Positions 16,225-25,935 of a stretch of 64,000 nt of DNA are shown one piece after another. A program made the translations under genes and the position numbers. How positions within the stretch are numbered: the first letter of the stretch is position 1; each line of letters starts with the position of its first letter. Source of the DNA: Amphibiibacter pelophylacis (GTDB lineage Bacteria; Pseudomonadota; Gammaproteobacteria; Burkholderiales; Burkholderiaceae_C); the NCBI RefSeq assembly GCF_037688875.1, contig NZ_JAWDIE010000005.1, forward strand, positions 62,001 to 126,000, given 5' to 3'. The notes under the pieces are model-generated. The model was not told where the DNA came from, searched no databases, and saw only the letters and a program-made list of their open reading frames with translations.

Positions 16225-18153
16225 TCAGCGGGGGAGCATCTGCTCCTGCAGCTGCGTCAGCGGCGTGGCGTCTTCCAGCGTGGTCAGATCGCCGGTGGGC
16301 CGGCCTTCGAGCACCGCGCCGATGGCCCGGCGCAGCACCTTGCCGGAGCGCGTCTTGGGCAGCCCGCCCAGCACGTAGACGTTCTGGATGTGGGCGATGC
16401 TGCCCAGGCGCTCGCGCACATGCTGCTGCAGCCGCGACTGAAGCGCGGCGCGCTCCTCGGGCGAGCCCTGGAGCACATGCCCTTTGGGCACCACGGTGGC
16501 CACGGGCACCTGGCCCTTGAGCGCGTCGGTCAGGCCGACCACGGCGACTTCAGCGACGTCGGGGTGCGAGAGCAGGCATTCCTCGATTTCGCGCGTGCCC
16601 AGGCGGTGCCCGGCGACGTTGATGACGTCGTCGGTGCGGCCCAGGATGCGGTAGTAGCCGTCCGCGTCGCGGATGCCCCAGTCGAAGCTCGAGTACACCA
16701 GCCGGTCGCTGAACAGCGAGAAATAGGTGTCCACAAAGCGTTTGTCGTCGCGCCACAGCGTGCTCAGGCAGCCCGGCGGCAGCGGCGGCACCACGCCGAC
16801 AATGGCTTTTTCGCCCGGACCGGCCTCGGTGCCGTCGTCGCGGAACAGGCGCACGTCAAAGCCGTAGACGGGCAGGCCGGGCGAACCCAGCTGCACCTTG
16901 GGCGGCTCAACCCCGGTCAGCAGCGAGAGCATGGGCCAGCCGGTTTCGGTCTGCCAGTAGTGGTCGATGACGGGAATGCCCAGCGCCTGCTGCAGCCAGT
17001 CGTGCGAGGTCTCGTCCATGGGTTCGCCCGCGCAGAAGACCTGGCGCAGCCGCGACAGATCGCAGGCCTTGATCGGATCGGTGCCCGTTTTACGCAGCAC
17101 GCGGATGGCGGTGGGCGCGCTGAACATCGTGCTGATGCGTTCCTGCTCGCAGATGCGCCACCAGATGCCCGGATCAGGCTGCAGCGGCGTGCCCTCGTAC
17201 ATGACGGTGGTCATGCCGTTGATCAGCGGTCCGTAGATGATGTAACTGTGCCCGACCACCCAGCCGATGTCCGACGTGGTGAACATCCGCTCGCCGGGCT
17301 GGGTGTTGTAGACCAGGCGCATCGAGCTGGCCAGGGCCACGGCGTAGCCGCCGGTGTCGCGCTGCACGCCCTTGGGCTTGCCGGTCGTGCCGCTGGTGTA
17401 AAGGATGTAGCTGGGCTCGCCCGATTCCAGCCAGGTGACGGGAACCTGCGCCTGCAGGTGCTGCGCGCGCAACGCGGCGAAATCGTGGCGCGGCGAGGAG
17501 GCGGGCCAGCCGGTCAGACCGGTGTCGGCATCACTGGCCAGGCCGCGGTCCAGATCCAGCACCGCTTCGGGCACGTGGCGCGACAGCGACAGCGCCTGCG
17601 CCAGCAGCGGGCGGTAGGGGATGCTGCGCCCGCCGCGCATCCCGGCGTCGCAGCTGACGATGACGCGCGGTTCAGCGTCCTCGATGCGCGTGGCCAGCGC
17701 CTGCGCGGCAAAACCGCCAAACACCACCGAATGGATCGCCCCGATGCGCGCGCAGGCCAGCATGGCAAAAGCGGCTTCAGGCACCATGGGCATGTAGATC
17801 AGCACGCGGTCGCCGCGCTGAACGCCCATGCTCCGCAGCATGGCGGCGGTGGTCATCACCTCCTGCTGAAGCTGTGCGTAGCTGTAGCGGCGGGTCTCGT
17901 TCACTTCGGTGGAAATCCACACCAGCGCATCCTGATCGCCACGCGCCGCCACATGGCGGTCCACCGCGTTGTGGCACAGATTGGTCGTGCCGCCCTTGAA
18001 CCAGTGCGCAAACGGCAGACGGCTGTCGTCGCAGACGGTCTGCGGCGGCGTCTCCCAGTCCACCAGCCGGGCCTGTTCGGCCCAGAAGGCGTCCCGGTCG
18101 TTGATGGAGCGGGCGTGACAGACGATGCTGTCGTGATTCACTGTGCTGGTCAT
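16225..18153 (-). CDS. prpE: propionyl-CoA synthetase
   Basis: AMP-forming acyl-CoA ligase of 642 residues, the usual length for PrpE. It shows the ACAS N-terminal segment (FWAEQARLVDWETPPQTV, then FKGGTTNLCHNAVDRH), the phosphate-binding ILYTSGTTGKPKGVQRDTGG, the HYWQTETGWPM adenine region, and the C-terminal PKTRSGKVLRRAIGAV whose lysine is acylated in regulation. The R-D-T-GG after the P-loop and the W-E-PP opening favour propionyl-CoA over acetyl-CoA synthetase. It activates propionate for the methylcitrate or methylmalonyl-CoA route. No prpBCD genes are adjacent. It is monocistronic here, with mltB upstream. Confidence 0.9.
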   Translation of the reverse strand: MTSTVNHDSIVCHARSINDRDAFWAEQARLVDWETPPQTVCDDSRLPFAHWFKGGTTNLCHNAVDRHVAARGDQDALVWISTEVNETRRYSYAQLQQEVMTTAAMLRSMGVQRGDRVLIYMPMVPEAAFAMLACARIGAIHSVVFGGFAAQALATRIEDAEPRVIVSCDAGMRGGRSIPYRPLLAQALSLSRHVPEAVLDLDRGLASDADTGLTGWPASSPRHDFAALRAQHLQAQVPVTWLESGEPSYILYTSGTTGKPKGVQRDTGGYAVALASSMRLVYNTQPGERMFTTSDIGWVVGHSYIIYGPLINGMTTVMYEGTPLQPDPGIWWRICEQERISTMFSAPTAIRVLRKTGTDPIKACDLSRLRQVFCAGEPMDETSHDWLQQALGIPVIDHYWQTETGWPMLSLLTGVEPPKVQLGSPGLPVYGFDVRLFRDDGTEAGPGEKAIVGVVPPLPPGCLSTLWRDDKRFVDTYFSLFSDRLVYSSFDWGIRDADGYYRILGRTDDVINVAGHRLGTREIEECLLSHPDVAEVAVVGLTDALKGQVPVATVVPKGHVLQGSPEERAALQSRLQQHVRERLGSIAHIQNVYVLGGLPKTRSGKVLRRAIGAVLEGRPTGDLTTLEDATPLTQLQEQMLPR

Positions 18154-18285
18154 GGCGGGCCCTGGCTGATCGGATGCAGGCCATAAGCGGCCCGGCGCCC
18201 AGTGTTGGCCGTGACGCTTGCAGGAGCCTTGCAGGTCAGGCGGCGCCCTCAGGCATCTGAGATGCTCTGCACTTGGGGAGTATCC

Positions 18286-19647
18286 TCACAAGCCCAGCTC
18301 ATGCGCCAGATCGACCACCGACTGCGCGTAAAAGCTGGAGTTGTTGTAGCGCGTGATGGCGTAGAAATTGGGCGTGCCTGCGACATAGCTGGAGGGGCGG
18401 TCGGCGTTGGGCAGTTCGACCAGCGCCAGTTTGCCCGGCCAGGCCTGCGCGGCGGGCTCCAGTGTGGCGCCCAGGCGCTGCAGGTCGGCGGCGCTGAAGG
18501 TGGGCACGATGTCCGGCGCCAGCAGGGTCGCCAGGGCCTGCGGGTCGTCGGGCGGGGTCACGTCGAAGGTGGGCGGCTCGCCCGGGGTCCAGCCGCGGTT
18601 CTTGAAGTAATGCGCCACGCTGCCGATGGCGTCGGCGACGCTGCCGCGCAGGTCGATGTGGCCGTCGCCGTCAAAATCGACCGCGTCGCGCAGGATGCTG
18701 CTGGGCATGAACTGGCCCAGGCCAATCGCGCCCGCGTAAGAGCCCAGCACGCTGTCGGGCGGGGTGTTCTCGCGCAGTGTCCAGACGAAGAAGGCGACCA
18801 GCTCGTTGCGGAAGAAGGGGCGGCGGTCGCTGCGGCCATCCGGGAAATCAAAGGCCAGCGTGGTCAGCGCATCCAGCACGCGGAAATTGCCGGTGATGCG
18901 GCCGTACAGCGTCTCCACCCCGATGATGCTGGCGACGATGGCTGGCTCGACCCCGTACTGCTGCTGTGCCCGGCGCAGCCACTGCGCGTTCTCGGCCATG
19001 AAGCGCTGACCGCTGCGGATGCGCACCGGATCGACGATGCGCCGCTGGTAAGCCTGCCAGTCGCGCTGGCGGCTGCCTTTGGGCGCCGGAATCATCAGCC
19101 GCGCGGCGGTGGCCGAGTAATTGGCCTCGTCCAGCGCGGCCAGGATCGCGTCGCGCTGCGGCGCCAGGCCCGGGTTGCTGGCGATGGCGTCCTGCAGCCA
19201 GTCCAGAACGTCCTGACGGCTGCCGTAGTGGCCGGTGGGCTGGCTGCCGCGCTCGGGCAGGGCACGGTCGGGCAAGGGGTTGGCCTGGCTGCTGGCGCTG
19301 AGGTGCGCGCCAGAGGGTGCACGGCTCTGTGCCGGGGTCTCTCTGGTCGGGGCGGGCCGGATGCTGACGGCGGGCGCTGGGGCCTCGCCCAGAATACTGC
19401 CCAGTGGCCGTGGGCTGCTGCCTGCAGGAGCAAGCCCCGCCGCGGCCTGCACCACTGTCTGTTCCGGGTTCTGCGCCTGCGCGCAACCCTGCAGCATCAT
19501 CAGGCTGAGCGACAGGGCGGCAACCGCCGCCCAGGCCGGTCGGGCGCTGTTCGGGGGGCGCAGGCGCCCGGTCGATGTCGAAGGCAGAGGGGAGTCGGGC
19601 GCAGTGGATCGCATGGTTCGGGGCAGGTCGGAACAGGCTCTCATCAT
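18286..19647 (-). CDS. mltB: membrane-bound lytic murein transglycosylase B
   Basis: Cleaves peptidoglycan to 1,6-anhydro-muropeptides. The 453-residue product starts with a long basic leader and a hydrophobic stretch ending in lipobox LQGC (C55), a low-complexity Pro/Ala region (60-140), then the SLT_2 domain: catalytic E245 in SIIGVETLYGRITGN, the AGAIGLGQFMPSS strand and RGSVADAIGSVAHYFKNRGW. The C-terminus has YNNSSFYAQSVVDLAHEL, typical of MltB. The start at 19647 (ATG-ATG) is favoured by AGGGGG about six bases upstream; the leader before the lipobox is still longer than usual, so a later ATG at 19614 is possible. Divergent from mrpA. Confidence 0.9.
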   Translation of the reverse strand: MMRACSDLPRTMRSTAPDSPLPSTSTGRLRPPNSARPAWAAVAALSLSLMMLQGCAQAQNPEQTVVQAAAGLAPAGSSPRPLGSILGEAPAPAVSIRPAPTRETPAQSRAPSGAHLSASSQANPLPDRALPERGSQPTGHYGSRQDVLDWLQDAIASNPGLAPQRDAILAALDEANYSATAARLMIPAPKGSRQRDWQAYQRRIVDPVRIRSGQRFMAENAQWLRRAQQQYGVEPAIVASIIGVETLYGRITGNFRVLDALTTLAFDFPDGRSDRRPFFRNELVAFFVWTLRENTPPDSVLGSYAGAIGLGQFMPSSILRDAVDFDGDGHIDLRGSVADAIGSVAHYFKNRGWTPGEPPTFDVTPPDDPQALATLLAPDIVPTFSAADLQRLGATLEPAAQAWPGKLALVELPNADRPSSYVAGTPNFYAITRYNNSSFYAQSVVDLAHELGL

Positions 19648-19759
19648 AGTCACCCCCTGCAACTGGCCCCGTGCCAGTGTGCCATTTGGACGTCAACCGG
19701 CCTCAAGACTGGTTAAGATTGCCGCTATTGACCTGAAATGACACCGAGCTGCCTGCAAC

Positions 19760-22621
19760 ATGCTGATCTGGATCATCGTCCTTCCCCTGCTGGCTGGCAC
19801 CGTGATGCCGCTGTGGCTGGGTGCGCGCTCGCGTCTGGCGGCGGCGGTGTCGGCAGGCGGCATCGCCGCGCTGGTGCTGGCGCTGCTGCTGAGTGCAGCG
19901 CCCCAGGTTCTGGCGGGCGGGCAGGTGCTGTACAGCCTGCCCTGGGTGCCGGATCTGGGCCTGTCGCTGTCGCTGCGCCTGGACGCGCTGTCGCTGCTGT
20001 TTGCGCTGCTGATCAGCGGCATTGGCGTGCTGATCGTCATTTACGCGCACGGCTACCTGGGGCGCGACGACCCGGCCGGCAAATTCTTCAGCACGATGAT
20101 GCTGTTCATGGCCGCCATGCTGGGCGTGGTGCTGTCGGACAACGTGCTGCTGCTGGCGGTGTTCTGGGAGCTGACCAGCATCTCGTCCTTCCTGCTCGTG
20201 GGCTACTGGAGCCACCGGCCCGACGCCCGCGCAGGCGCCCGCCAGGCGCTGGCCGTGACGGGAGGCGGTGGCCTGGCGCTGCTGGGCGGCATGGTGCTTC
20301 TGGGCCAGATCGCGGGCACTTACGACATCAGCGCCATGCTGGGCCGCGCGGCCGAGATCCAGGCCCAGCCCGGCTTTGGCTGGGCGCTGGCGCTGATCCT
20401 GCTGGGCTGTTTCACCAAGAGCGCGCAGTTTCCCTTCCACTTCTGGCTGCCCGACGCCATGGCGGCGCCGACGCCGGTGTCGGCTTATCTGCACTCGGCG
20501 ACCATGGTCAAGGCCGGGATTTTCCTGCTGATGCGGCTCAACCCCGTGCTGGCGGGCAGCGGCTGGTTTGAGGGCGCCTGCCTGCTGGCCGGGCTGGTGA
20601 CCTGCCTGTTTGCGGCCTGGGTGGCGCTGTTCAAGCACGATCTCAAGGGGCTGCTGGCTTATTCCACGGTCAGCCACCTGGGCCTGGTGGTGGCGCTGAT
20701 CGGGCTGGGATCGCCGCTGGCGCTGGCGGCGGCGGTGTTCCATGTGATCAACCACGCCAGCTTCAAGGCGGCGCTGTTCATGACGGCGGGCATCGTCGAT
20801 CACGAAACCGGCACGCGCGATCTGCGCCGTCTGGGGGGCTTGGCCGCGCTCATGCCCTGGACCGCGACGCTGGCGCTGATCGCCGGGGCGGCCATGGCCG
20901 GGGTGCCTCTGACCAATGGATTCCTGTCCAAAGAGATGTTTTTCACCGAGGTAGTGGCCGTGCCGCAGGGCCTGCTGTCGCTGATCCTGCCGCTGGTCGT
21001 CACGCTGGCGGGCGCGGGCAGCGTGGCCTATTCGCTGCGCCTGGTGCACGACACCTTCTGGAACGGCCCGGCGCGCGATCTGCCCGTGGCGCATCCGCAC
21101 GATCCGCCTTGGGCGATGCGCGGCCCCGTGCTGCTGCTGGCGGTGATCTGTCTGGCGGTGGGCCTGCTGCCTGCGCTGCTGGCGGGGCCCATGGTTTACG
21201 CGGCGGCACTGTCCGTGCTGGGCGGCCCGGCCGTGGGTGCGGCGGCGCGGCTGCCCGAGCTGCACCTCAGCCTGTGGCACGGCCTCAACCTGCCGCTGGC
21301 CATGAGCGCGCTGGCGCTGGGCGGCGGCGTGTGGGTGTACGCGCGGCTGATGCGCGGGCGGGTGCTGCACCGGCTGGAATCCGAGGCGCTGTTCGGCCGT
21401 TGGACGGGCCGTGCGATGTTCGAGCGCAGCATGGCCACCCTGTGGTCGGGCGCGGGCCAGTTCAGCCTGGCGCTGGACCCGGGTTCGCTGCAGCGCCATC
21501 TGGCCTGGATTCTGGGCGCGACGGCGCTGGTGCTGGTCGGGGCGCTGTGGGACATCACCGGCCAGGTGCCGTGGACCGGCGGACGCCCGCTGCTGCCCGC
21601 GCCGCTGATGGCCTGGGCCGTGTGGCTGCTGGCGCTGGGCGCCAGCTGGGCGCTGGTCCACCAGCACCGCGACCGTCTGGCCGCCGTGGTCTGGGTGGGC
21701 GTGGTCGGTCTGGCGACCTCGCTGGCGTTTCTGGCGCTGTCGGCGCCCGATCTGGCGCTGACGCAGATTTCGGTGGAGGTGGCTTCGACGGTCCTGATGC
21801 TGATGGCGCTGGCCTTCCTGCCGCAGCACGCGCCGCTGGAATCCTCGCCCGCCAGACGCTGGCGCGATGGCCTGATCGCCGTGCTGTGCGGCCTGGGCGT
21901 GGGCCTGCTGGCCTGGTTCATCATGACGCGCGATCACGAATCGATCTCGTGGTATTTTCTGCAGGCGGCGCAGCCGCTGGGCGGGGGCACCAACGTCGTC
22001 AACGTGATCCTGGTCGACTTCCGGGGCTACGACACGTTTGGCGAGATCAACGTGCTGGCCGTTGCCGCTCTGGGCGCCTGGGCGGTGCTGGAGGGCTTTT
22101 ACAGCCGCCGCGCCGCGCAGGACACGAGCGGACGGCGCTGGAGCGCGGGCGGTACCTCGCCGCTGCTGCGCACGGCGGCGGCGGTGGTGCTGCCGCTGGC
22201 GCTGGCCTACACGCTGTACATCTTCCTGCGCGGCCACAACCTGCCGGGCGGTGGCTTTATCGCTGGCCTGATCACCAGCCTGGCGCTGCTGCTGCAGTAC
22301 ATGGTGCTGGGCCAGACGCAGGTCGATGCGCTGCTGCGCGCGGCGGGCGGCGAGCGCCTGGTGCGTCTGCTGGCCTGGGGCCTGGCGATTGCGGGGATGA
22401 CGGGCCTGGGCGCGATGCTGCTGGGCCATCCCTTCCTGACCAGTGCGTTTGGCCACCCGATACTGCCGGTGCTGGGCGAGCTGCCGCTGGCCACGGCGGC
22501 GCTGTTTGATCTGGGCGTCTACCTGACGGTGGTGGGCGCGACGCTGCTGATGGTCAGCACGCTGGGCGCGGCCGGGCGGCCCAGCCAGCCAGCCCCTGCG
22601 GCGCGGAAGGGCGGAGCATGA
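19760..22621 (+). CDS. mrpA: Mrp-type Na+/H+ antiporter subunit A fused to subunit B (MrpAB/PhaAB)
   Basis: Largest subunit of the multi-subunit Mrp monovalent cation/proton antiporter, 953 residues and some 20 or more membrane helices. The N-terminal part is complex I NuoL-like (FFSTMMLFMAAMLGVVLSDN; FWELTSISSFLLVGYW; FPFHFWLPDAMAAPTPVSAY), the DUF4040 stretch is near 645-690 (ALSAPDLALTQISVEVAST), and the C-terminal MnhB domain is at about 820-940 (NLPGGGFIAGLITSLALL). Fusion of A with B is usual in proteobacteria and explains why no separate mrpB is present. It heads mrpA-C-D-E-F-G, overlapping mrpC by four bases. The complex exports Na+ or K+ at the expense of the proton gradient. Confidence 0.95.
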   Translation: MLIWIIVLPLLAGTVMPLWLGARSRLAAAVSAGGIAALVLALLLSAAPQVLAGGQVLYSLPWVPDLGLSLSLRLDALSLLFALLISGIGVLIVIYAHGYLGRDDPAGKFFSTMMLFMAAMLGVVLSDNVLLLAVFWELTSISSFLLVGYWSHRPDARAGARQALAVTGGGGLALLGGMVLLGQIAGTYDISAMLGRAAEIQAQPGFGWALALILLGCFTKSAQFPFHFWLPDAMAAPTPVSAYLHSATMVKAGIFLLMRLNPVLAGSGWFEGACLLAGLVTCLFAAWVALFKHDLKGLLAYSTVSHLGLVVALIGLGSPLALAAAVFHVINHASFKAALFMTAGIVDHETGTRDLRRLGGLAALMPWTATLALIAGAAMAGVPLTNGFLSKEMFFTEVVAVPQGLLSLILPLVVTLAGAGSVAYSLRLVHDTFWNGPARDLPVAHPHDPPWAMRGPVLLLAVICLAVGLLPALLAGPMVYAAALSVLGGPAVGAAARLPELHLSLWHGLNLPLAMSALALGGGVWVYARLMRGRVLHRLESEALFGRWTGRAMFERSMATLWSGAGQFSLALDPGSLQRHLAWILGATALVLVGALWDITGQVPWTGGRPLLPAPLMAWAVWLLALGASWALVHQHRDRLAAVVWVGVVGLATSLAFLALSAPDLALTQISVEVASTVLMLMALAFLPQHAPLESSPARRWRDGLIAVLCGLGVGLLAWFIMTRDHESISWYFLQAAQPLGGGTNVVNVILVDFRGYDTFGEINVLAVAALGAWAVLEGFYSRRAAQDTSGRRWSAGGTSPLLRTAAAVVLPLALAYTLYIFLRGHNLPGGGFIAGLITSLALLLQYMVLGQTQVDALLRAAGGERLVRLLAWGLAIAGMTGLGAMLLGHPFLTSAFGHPILPVLGELPLATAALFDLGVYLTVVGATLLMVSTLGAAGRPSQPAPAARKGGA

Positions 22622-23004
22622 ATAGTCTGGAATTCCTGCTGGCCACGGGCCTGGGGGGCGTCACGGCGGCGGGCGTTTACCTGCTGCTGCGCGGCCGCGT
22701 TTTTTCGGTGGTGCTGGGCCTGGCGCTGCTGGGTTACGCGGTGAACATTTTCATCTTCGTCATGGGCCGTCTGTGGCTGGCGCAGCCGCCGGTGCTGGCC
22801 GGGTCCAGCCCGCTGGTGGCCGATCCGCTGCCGCAGGCGCTGGTGCTGACGGCCATCGTCATCGGCTTTGCCACCAGCGGCTTCCTGCTGGAACTGGCGC
22901 TGCGCAGCTATCACGAGAACGGCAGCGATCACGTGGACGGCCACGGGGAACAGGGCGCTGACGCAAGCCCCTCGACCGGCCCGGATGCAGGAGGCCGATC
23001 TTGA
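22618..23004 (+). CDS. mrpC: Mrp antiporter subunit C
   Basis: A 128-residue membrane subunit homologous to complex I NuoK: three helices, with GGVTAAGVYLLLRGRVFSVVLGLALLGYAVN and DPLPQALVLTAIVIGFATSGF as the conserved second and third segments. The C-terminal 25 residues are hydrophilic (Asp/Gly/His-rich) and extend beyond the usual end. The start ATG overlaps the mrpA stop and the stop overlaps the TTG start of mrpD. It forms part of the ion path between the A and D subunits. Confidence 0.95.
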   Translation: MNSLEFLLATGLGGVTAAGVYLLLRGRVFSVVLGLALLGYAVNIFIFVMGRLWLAQPPVLAGSSPLVADPLPQALVLTAIVIGFATSGFLLELALRSYHENGSDHVDGHGEQGADASPSTGPDAGGRS

Positions 23005-24599
23005 ACGCGCTGCACGCCCTTTGGCTGGCGCAGGCGCCCGTCCTGCCGGTGCTGCTGCCCATGGCGACGGCGGTGCTGCTGCTCTTTTTGGGCACAGTGC
23101 CCACCGGCCATGGCGAGCCCGGCATGCGGCTGCGCCGCCGCCTGGCGCTGGGCTCGGTCGCGCTGGGCGGTCTGGTGGCGATCGGCCTGCTGCTGACGGT
23201 GTCCGACGGCACCCTTCTGGTCTACCGCGTCGGCGGCTGGGCGCCGCCTTTTGGCATCGTGCTGGTCATCGACCGCCTCTCGGCGCTGATGCTGGTGCTG
23301 ACCAGCACGGTGGCGCTGCCCGCGCTGATGTACGCCTGCAGCGGCTGGGATGCGCGCGGGCGGCAGTTTCATGCGCTCTTCCAGTTCCAGCTGATGGGTC
23401 TGGCGGGCGCGTTCGTGACCGGCGATCTGTTCAACCTGTTCGTTTTCTTCGAGATTCTGCTGATCGCCTCCTATGTGCTGCTGACCCACGGGCTGGGCCG
23501 GGCGCGCACGCGCCAGGGCGTGCATTACGTGGTCATCAACCTGGTGGCGTCCAGCCTCTTCCTGATCGCGCTGGCGCTGATCTACGGCACCACGGGCACG
23601 CTGAACATGGCTGATGTGGCTGCGCGCGTGGCGGTGGCGCCGGCCGATCAGGTGGCGGTGCTGCGCGTGGTGGCCCTGCTGCTGCTGCTGGTGTTTGGCA
23701 TCAAGGCGGCGCTGCTGCCGCTGAACTTCTGGCTGCCGCCCACCTACGCCGCGGCCAGTGCGCCGGTGGCGGCGCTCTTTGCCATCATGACCAAGGTCGG
23801 CGTGTACAGCATCATCCGTGTGCACTGGGTGGTGTTTGGCGCGGGCGCGGGCGGACTGGCCGGAGCAGCGGCGCCCTGGCTGCTGCCGCTGGCGCTGCTG
23901 ACCTCCGTGGTGGGCGTGCTGTCGGCGCTGGCCGCGCACAGCATGGGGCGGCTGGTGGCGACGCTGGCGGTGGTTTCTGTGGGCACCATCCTGATCGGCG
24001 TGGGGCTGTTCACGCCGCAGGCGCTGTCGGCAGCGCTCTACTACCTGCTGCACAGCACGCTGGTGGTGGCGGCGCTGTTTCTGCTGGTCGAGCTGATCGC
24101 GGCGCAGCGCGGCACGGCGGGCGACCGCCTGGCCCCGGCGCACGCGGTGCGCGAGCCCGTGCTGCTGGGCCTTTTGCTGCTGCTGGGATCGGCCTCGCTG
24201 GCCGGGCTGCCACCGCTGCCGGGCTTTCTGGGCAAGGTCATGGTGCTGCAGGCCAGCAGCGGGCTGCCTGCGCAGGCGCTGGTCTGGACGGTGGTGTTGG
24301 GCGTGGGCTTTCTGACGCTGATCGGGCTGACGCGCGCGGGCGTCATCGTGTTCTGGCACGTGGAGGACGATCACCCCGGCGCCGCCGTGTCCGCCGGGCG
24401 CAGCCCCATGATGCTGGGCGCAACCGTGATCTATCTGCTGCTGGGCGCCGTGATGGCGGTGCTGGCTGCGCCGGTCAAGCACTACACCGACGCCACGGCG
24501 GCGCAGCTGATGGACCGCGCGGCCTACCAGCGCGCCGTGCTGCCCGAAAGCCTGGACGGCGCCCTCTACCAGCGGCCTTACACCGGAGAGCGCCCATGA
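23001..24599 (+). CDS. mrpD: Mrp antiporter subunit D
   Basis: A 532-residue subunit related to NuoN/NuoM with about 14 helices. Conserved parts are GDLFNLFVFFEILLIASYVLLTHG (with the key glutamate in FFE), the YGTTGTLNMADVA loop, KAALLPLNFWLPPTYAAASAPVAALFAIMTKVGVYSI and LLLGSASLAGLPPLPGFLGK. The start is a TTG at 23001 preceded by GGAGG seven bases upstream, overlapping the mrpC stop as TTGA. It carries one of the proton-translocating modules of the complex. Confidence 0.95.
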   Translation: MNALHALWLAQAPVLPVLLPMATAVLLLFLGTVPTGHGEPGMRLRRRLALGSVALGGLVAIGLLLTVSDGTLLVYRVGGWAPPFGIVLVIDRLSALMLVLTSTVALPALMYACSGWDARGRQFHALFQFQLMGLAGAFVTGDLFNLFVFFEILLIASYVLLTHGLGRARTRQGVHYVVINLVASSLFLIALALIYGTTGTLNMADVAARVAVAPADQVAVLRVVALLLLLVFGIKAALLPLNFWLPPTYAAASAPVAALFAIMTKVGVYSIIRVHWVVFGAGAGGLAGAAAPWLLPLALLTSVVGVLSALAAHSMGRLVATLAVVSVGTILIGVGLFTPQALSAALYYLLHSTLVVAALFLLVELIAAQRGTAGDRLAPAHAVREPVLLGLLLLLGSASLAGLPPLPGFLGKVMVLQASSGLPAQALVWTVVLGVGFLTLIGLTRAGVIVFWHVEDDHPGAAVSAGRSPMMLGATVIYLLLGAVMAVLAAPVKHYTDATAAQLMDRAAYQRAVLPESLDGALYQRPYTGERP

Positions 24600-25108
24600 A
24601 GCCCCTGCGTCGCCCCCTGTGGCCGCACCCGCTGTGGAGCCTGATCCTGGCCGCAAGCTGGCTGCTGCTCAACCAGACGCTGGCGCCCGGCCACCTGCTG
24701 TGGGCGCTGCTGCTGGCCTTTGTGCTGCCCCGCTGGCTGCATCCGTTTCTGCTGCCGGTGGGGCACATCCACTGGCGCTGGCTGCCAGGCCTGGTCGGCG
24801 TGGTGCTGTTTGACATCGTCAAATCGGCGCTGATTCTGGGCCGCCAGGTGCTGGGCCGCACCGACACGCTGCAGCCGGCCTGGGTCTGCGTACCGCTGGC
24901 CAGCGAGCATGTGCTGGCCAATGCGCTGCTGGCCAGCATCGTCACCACCACACCGGGCACGATGTCGGTGGACATCGATCCGCGCCGCCGCTGCCTGTGG
25001 GTCCATGCCGTGCACGCGCCCGACGCGCAGGGCGTGGCCGACGACATCCGCACGCGCTACGAGCGCCCGCTGCTGCGCCTGTTTGGTCTGCCGGAGATGC
25101 CGACATGA
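24596..25108 (+). CDS. mrpE: Mrp antiporter subunit E
   Basis: A 170-residue subunit with two or three N-terminal membrane helices and a cytoplasmic domain. Typical segments are WLLLNQTLAPGHLLWALLLAF, GVVLFDIVKSALILGRQVLG, and ANALLASIVTTTPGTMSVDID, the last being a signature of MrpE. It overlaps mrpD and mrpF by four bases each. MrpE is needed for full antiport activity and has no complex I counterpart. Confidence 0.94.
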   Translation: MKPLRRPLWPHPLWSLILAASWLLLNQTLAPGHLLWALLLAFVLPRWLHPFLLPVGHIHWRWLPGLVGVVLFDIVKSALILGRQVLGRTDTLQPAWVCVPLASEHVLANALLASIVTTTPGTMSVDIDPRRRCLWVHAVHAPDAQGVADDIRTRYERPLLRLFGLPEMPT

Positions 25109-25392
25109 TGCTCATGCACCCCCTGCTGTCGCTGGCGCTGCAGGTCTGCGGCGCCGCGCTGGTGCTGTCGCTGCTGCTGTGCGGCTGGCGCCTGTGGCGC
25201 GGCCCGACGCTGATCGACCGCCTGCTGGCGCTGGATACGCTCTACCTCTACACCGTCGCGCTGGTCGTCTGGCTGGGCATGGTGGACAGCACGCCGCTGC
25301 TCTTCGAGGCCGCCGTGCTGATCGCGCTGCTGGGTTTTGCCTCGACCGTGGCCGTGGCGCGCTACATCACGCGCGGCGAGGTGATCGAATGA
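25105..25392 (+). CDS. mrpF: Mrp antiporter subunit F
   Basis: A 95-residue subunit with three helices; RLWRGPTLIDRLLALDTLYLYTVALVVW is the conserved centre (family pattern RG....DR..A.D), and AVLIALLGFASTVAVARYI the last helix. The ATG at 25105 overlaps the mrpE stop (ATGA). The frame is open further upstream inside mrpE but this start gives the family length. It belongs to the small-subunit group E-F-G of the antiporter. Confidence 0.94.
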   Translation: MMLMHPLLSLALQVCGAALVLSLLLCGWRLWRGPTLIDRLLALDTLYLYTVALVVWLGMVDSTPLLFEAAVLIALLGFASTVAVARYITRGEVIE

Positions 25393-25407
25393 CGAAGGAG
25401 CGCAGCC

Positions 25408-25749
25408 ATGGCTGAACTGATCCAGATCCTGATGGCGGCGCTGATCCTGGTGGCCAGCGTCTTTCTGGTGCTGGGCGCCATCGGGCTGGTGCGTCTGCCC
25501 ACGCTTTACATGCGCCTGCACGCGCCCACGCTCACGGCCACGCTGGGCCTGGGCGGCCTGCTGCTGGCCGCGCTGCTGCTGGCGTGGCTTCAGGGGCGGC
25601 TGGGTCTGGCGGAAGTCATCATCACGCTGCTGGTTTTTCTGGGTGCGCCGCTGGTCTCCAGTGTGCTGGCCCAGGCGGCGCTGCACCAGGATGTGCCGAC
25701 CAGCCCGCCGCCGCCGGACGAGCTGCTGCGCGGCCTGCGCGAGCGCTGA
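25408..25749 (+). CDS. mrpG: Mrp antiporter subunit G
   Basis: A 113-residue membrane subunit with three helices: LILVASVFLVLGAIGLVRLP, then PTLYMRLHAPTLTATLGLGG, which is the MrpG/MnhG signature (LPD.Y.R.HA.T...T.G), and VIITLLVFLGAPLVSSVLAQAA. It starts 15 bases after mrpF with a GGAG 10 bases upstream and closes the operon. No terminator with a T-run is obvious after it. Confidence 0.94.
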   Translation: MAELIQILMAALILVASVFLVLGAIGLVRLPTLYMRLHAPTLTATLGLGGLLLAALLLAWLQGRLGLAEVIITLLVFLGAPLVSSVLAQAALHQDVPTSPPPPDELLRGLRER

Positions 25750-25935
25750 AGCGCGGCGCAGGAGCCTTCTCCTGCGGCAGGTCGTCATCAGGGCCTGCGA
25801 TTTTCTGTGGCAAGGCCCCAAAAAATGTGCGGGATTGCATCCAGCGCCGAATCCGGCCCGTATCAGAAGCAGCCGGGCGCGCTGGACAGCCAGCCGCTGC
25901 GGCTCCAAGACCCACACTTCTGACAGGAGCTCCGC

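Noticed and set aside
19703..22456. 917-codon open frame antisense to mrpA
   Set aside because: Composition is dominated by Gln, Arg, His and Ala, typical of a shadow frame opposite a membrane protein gene.
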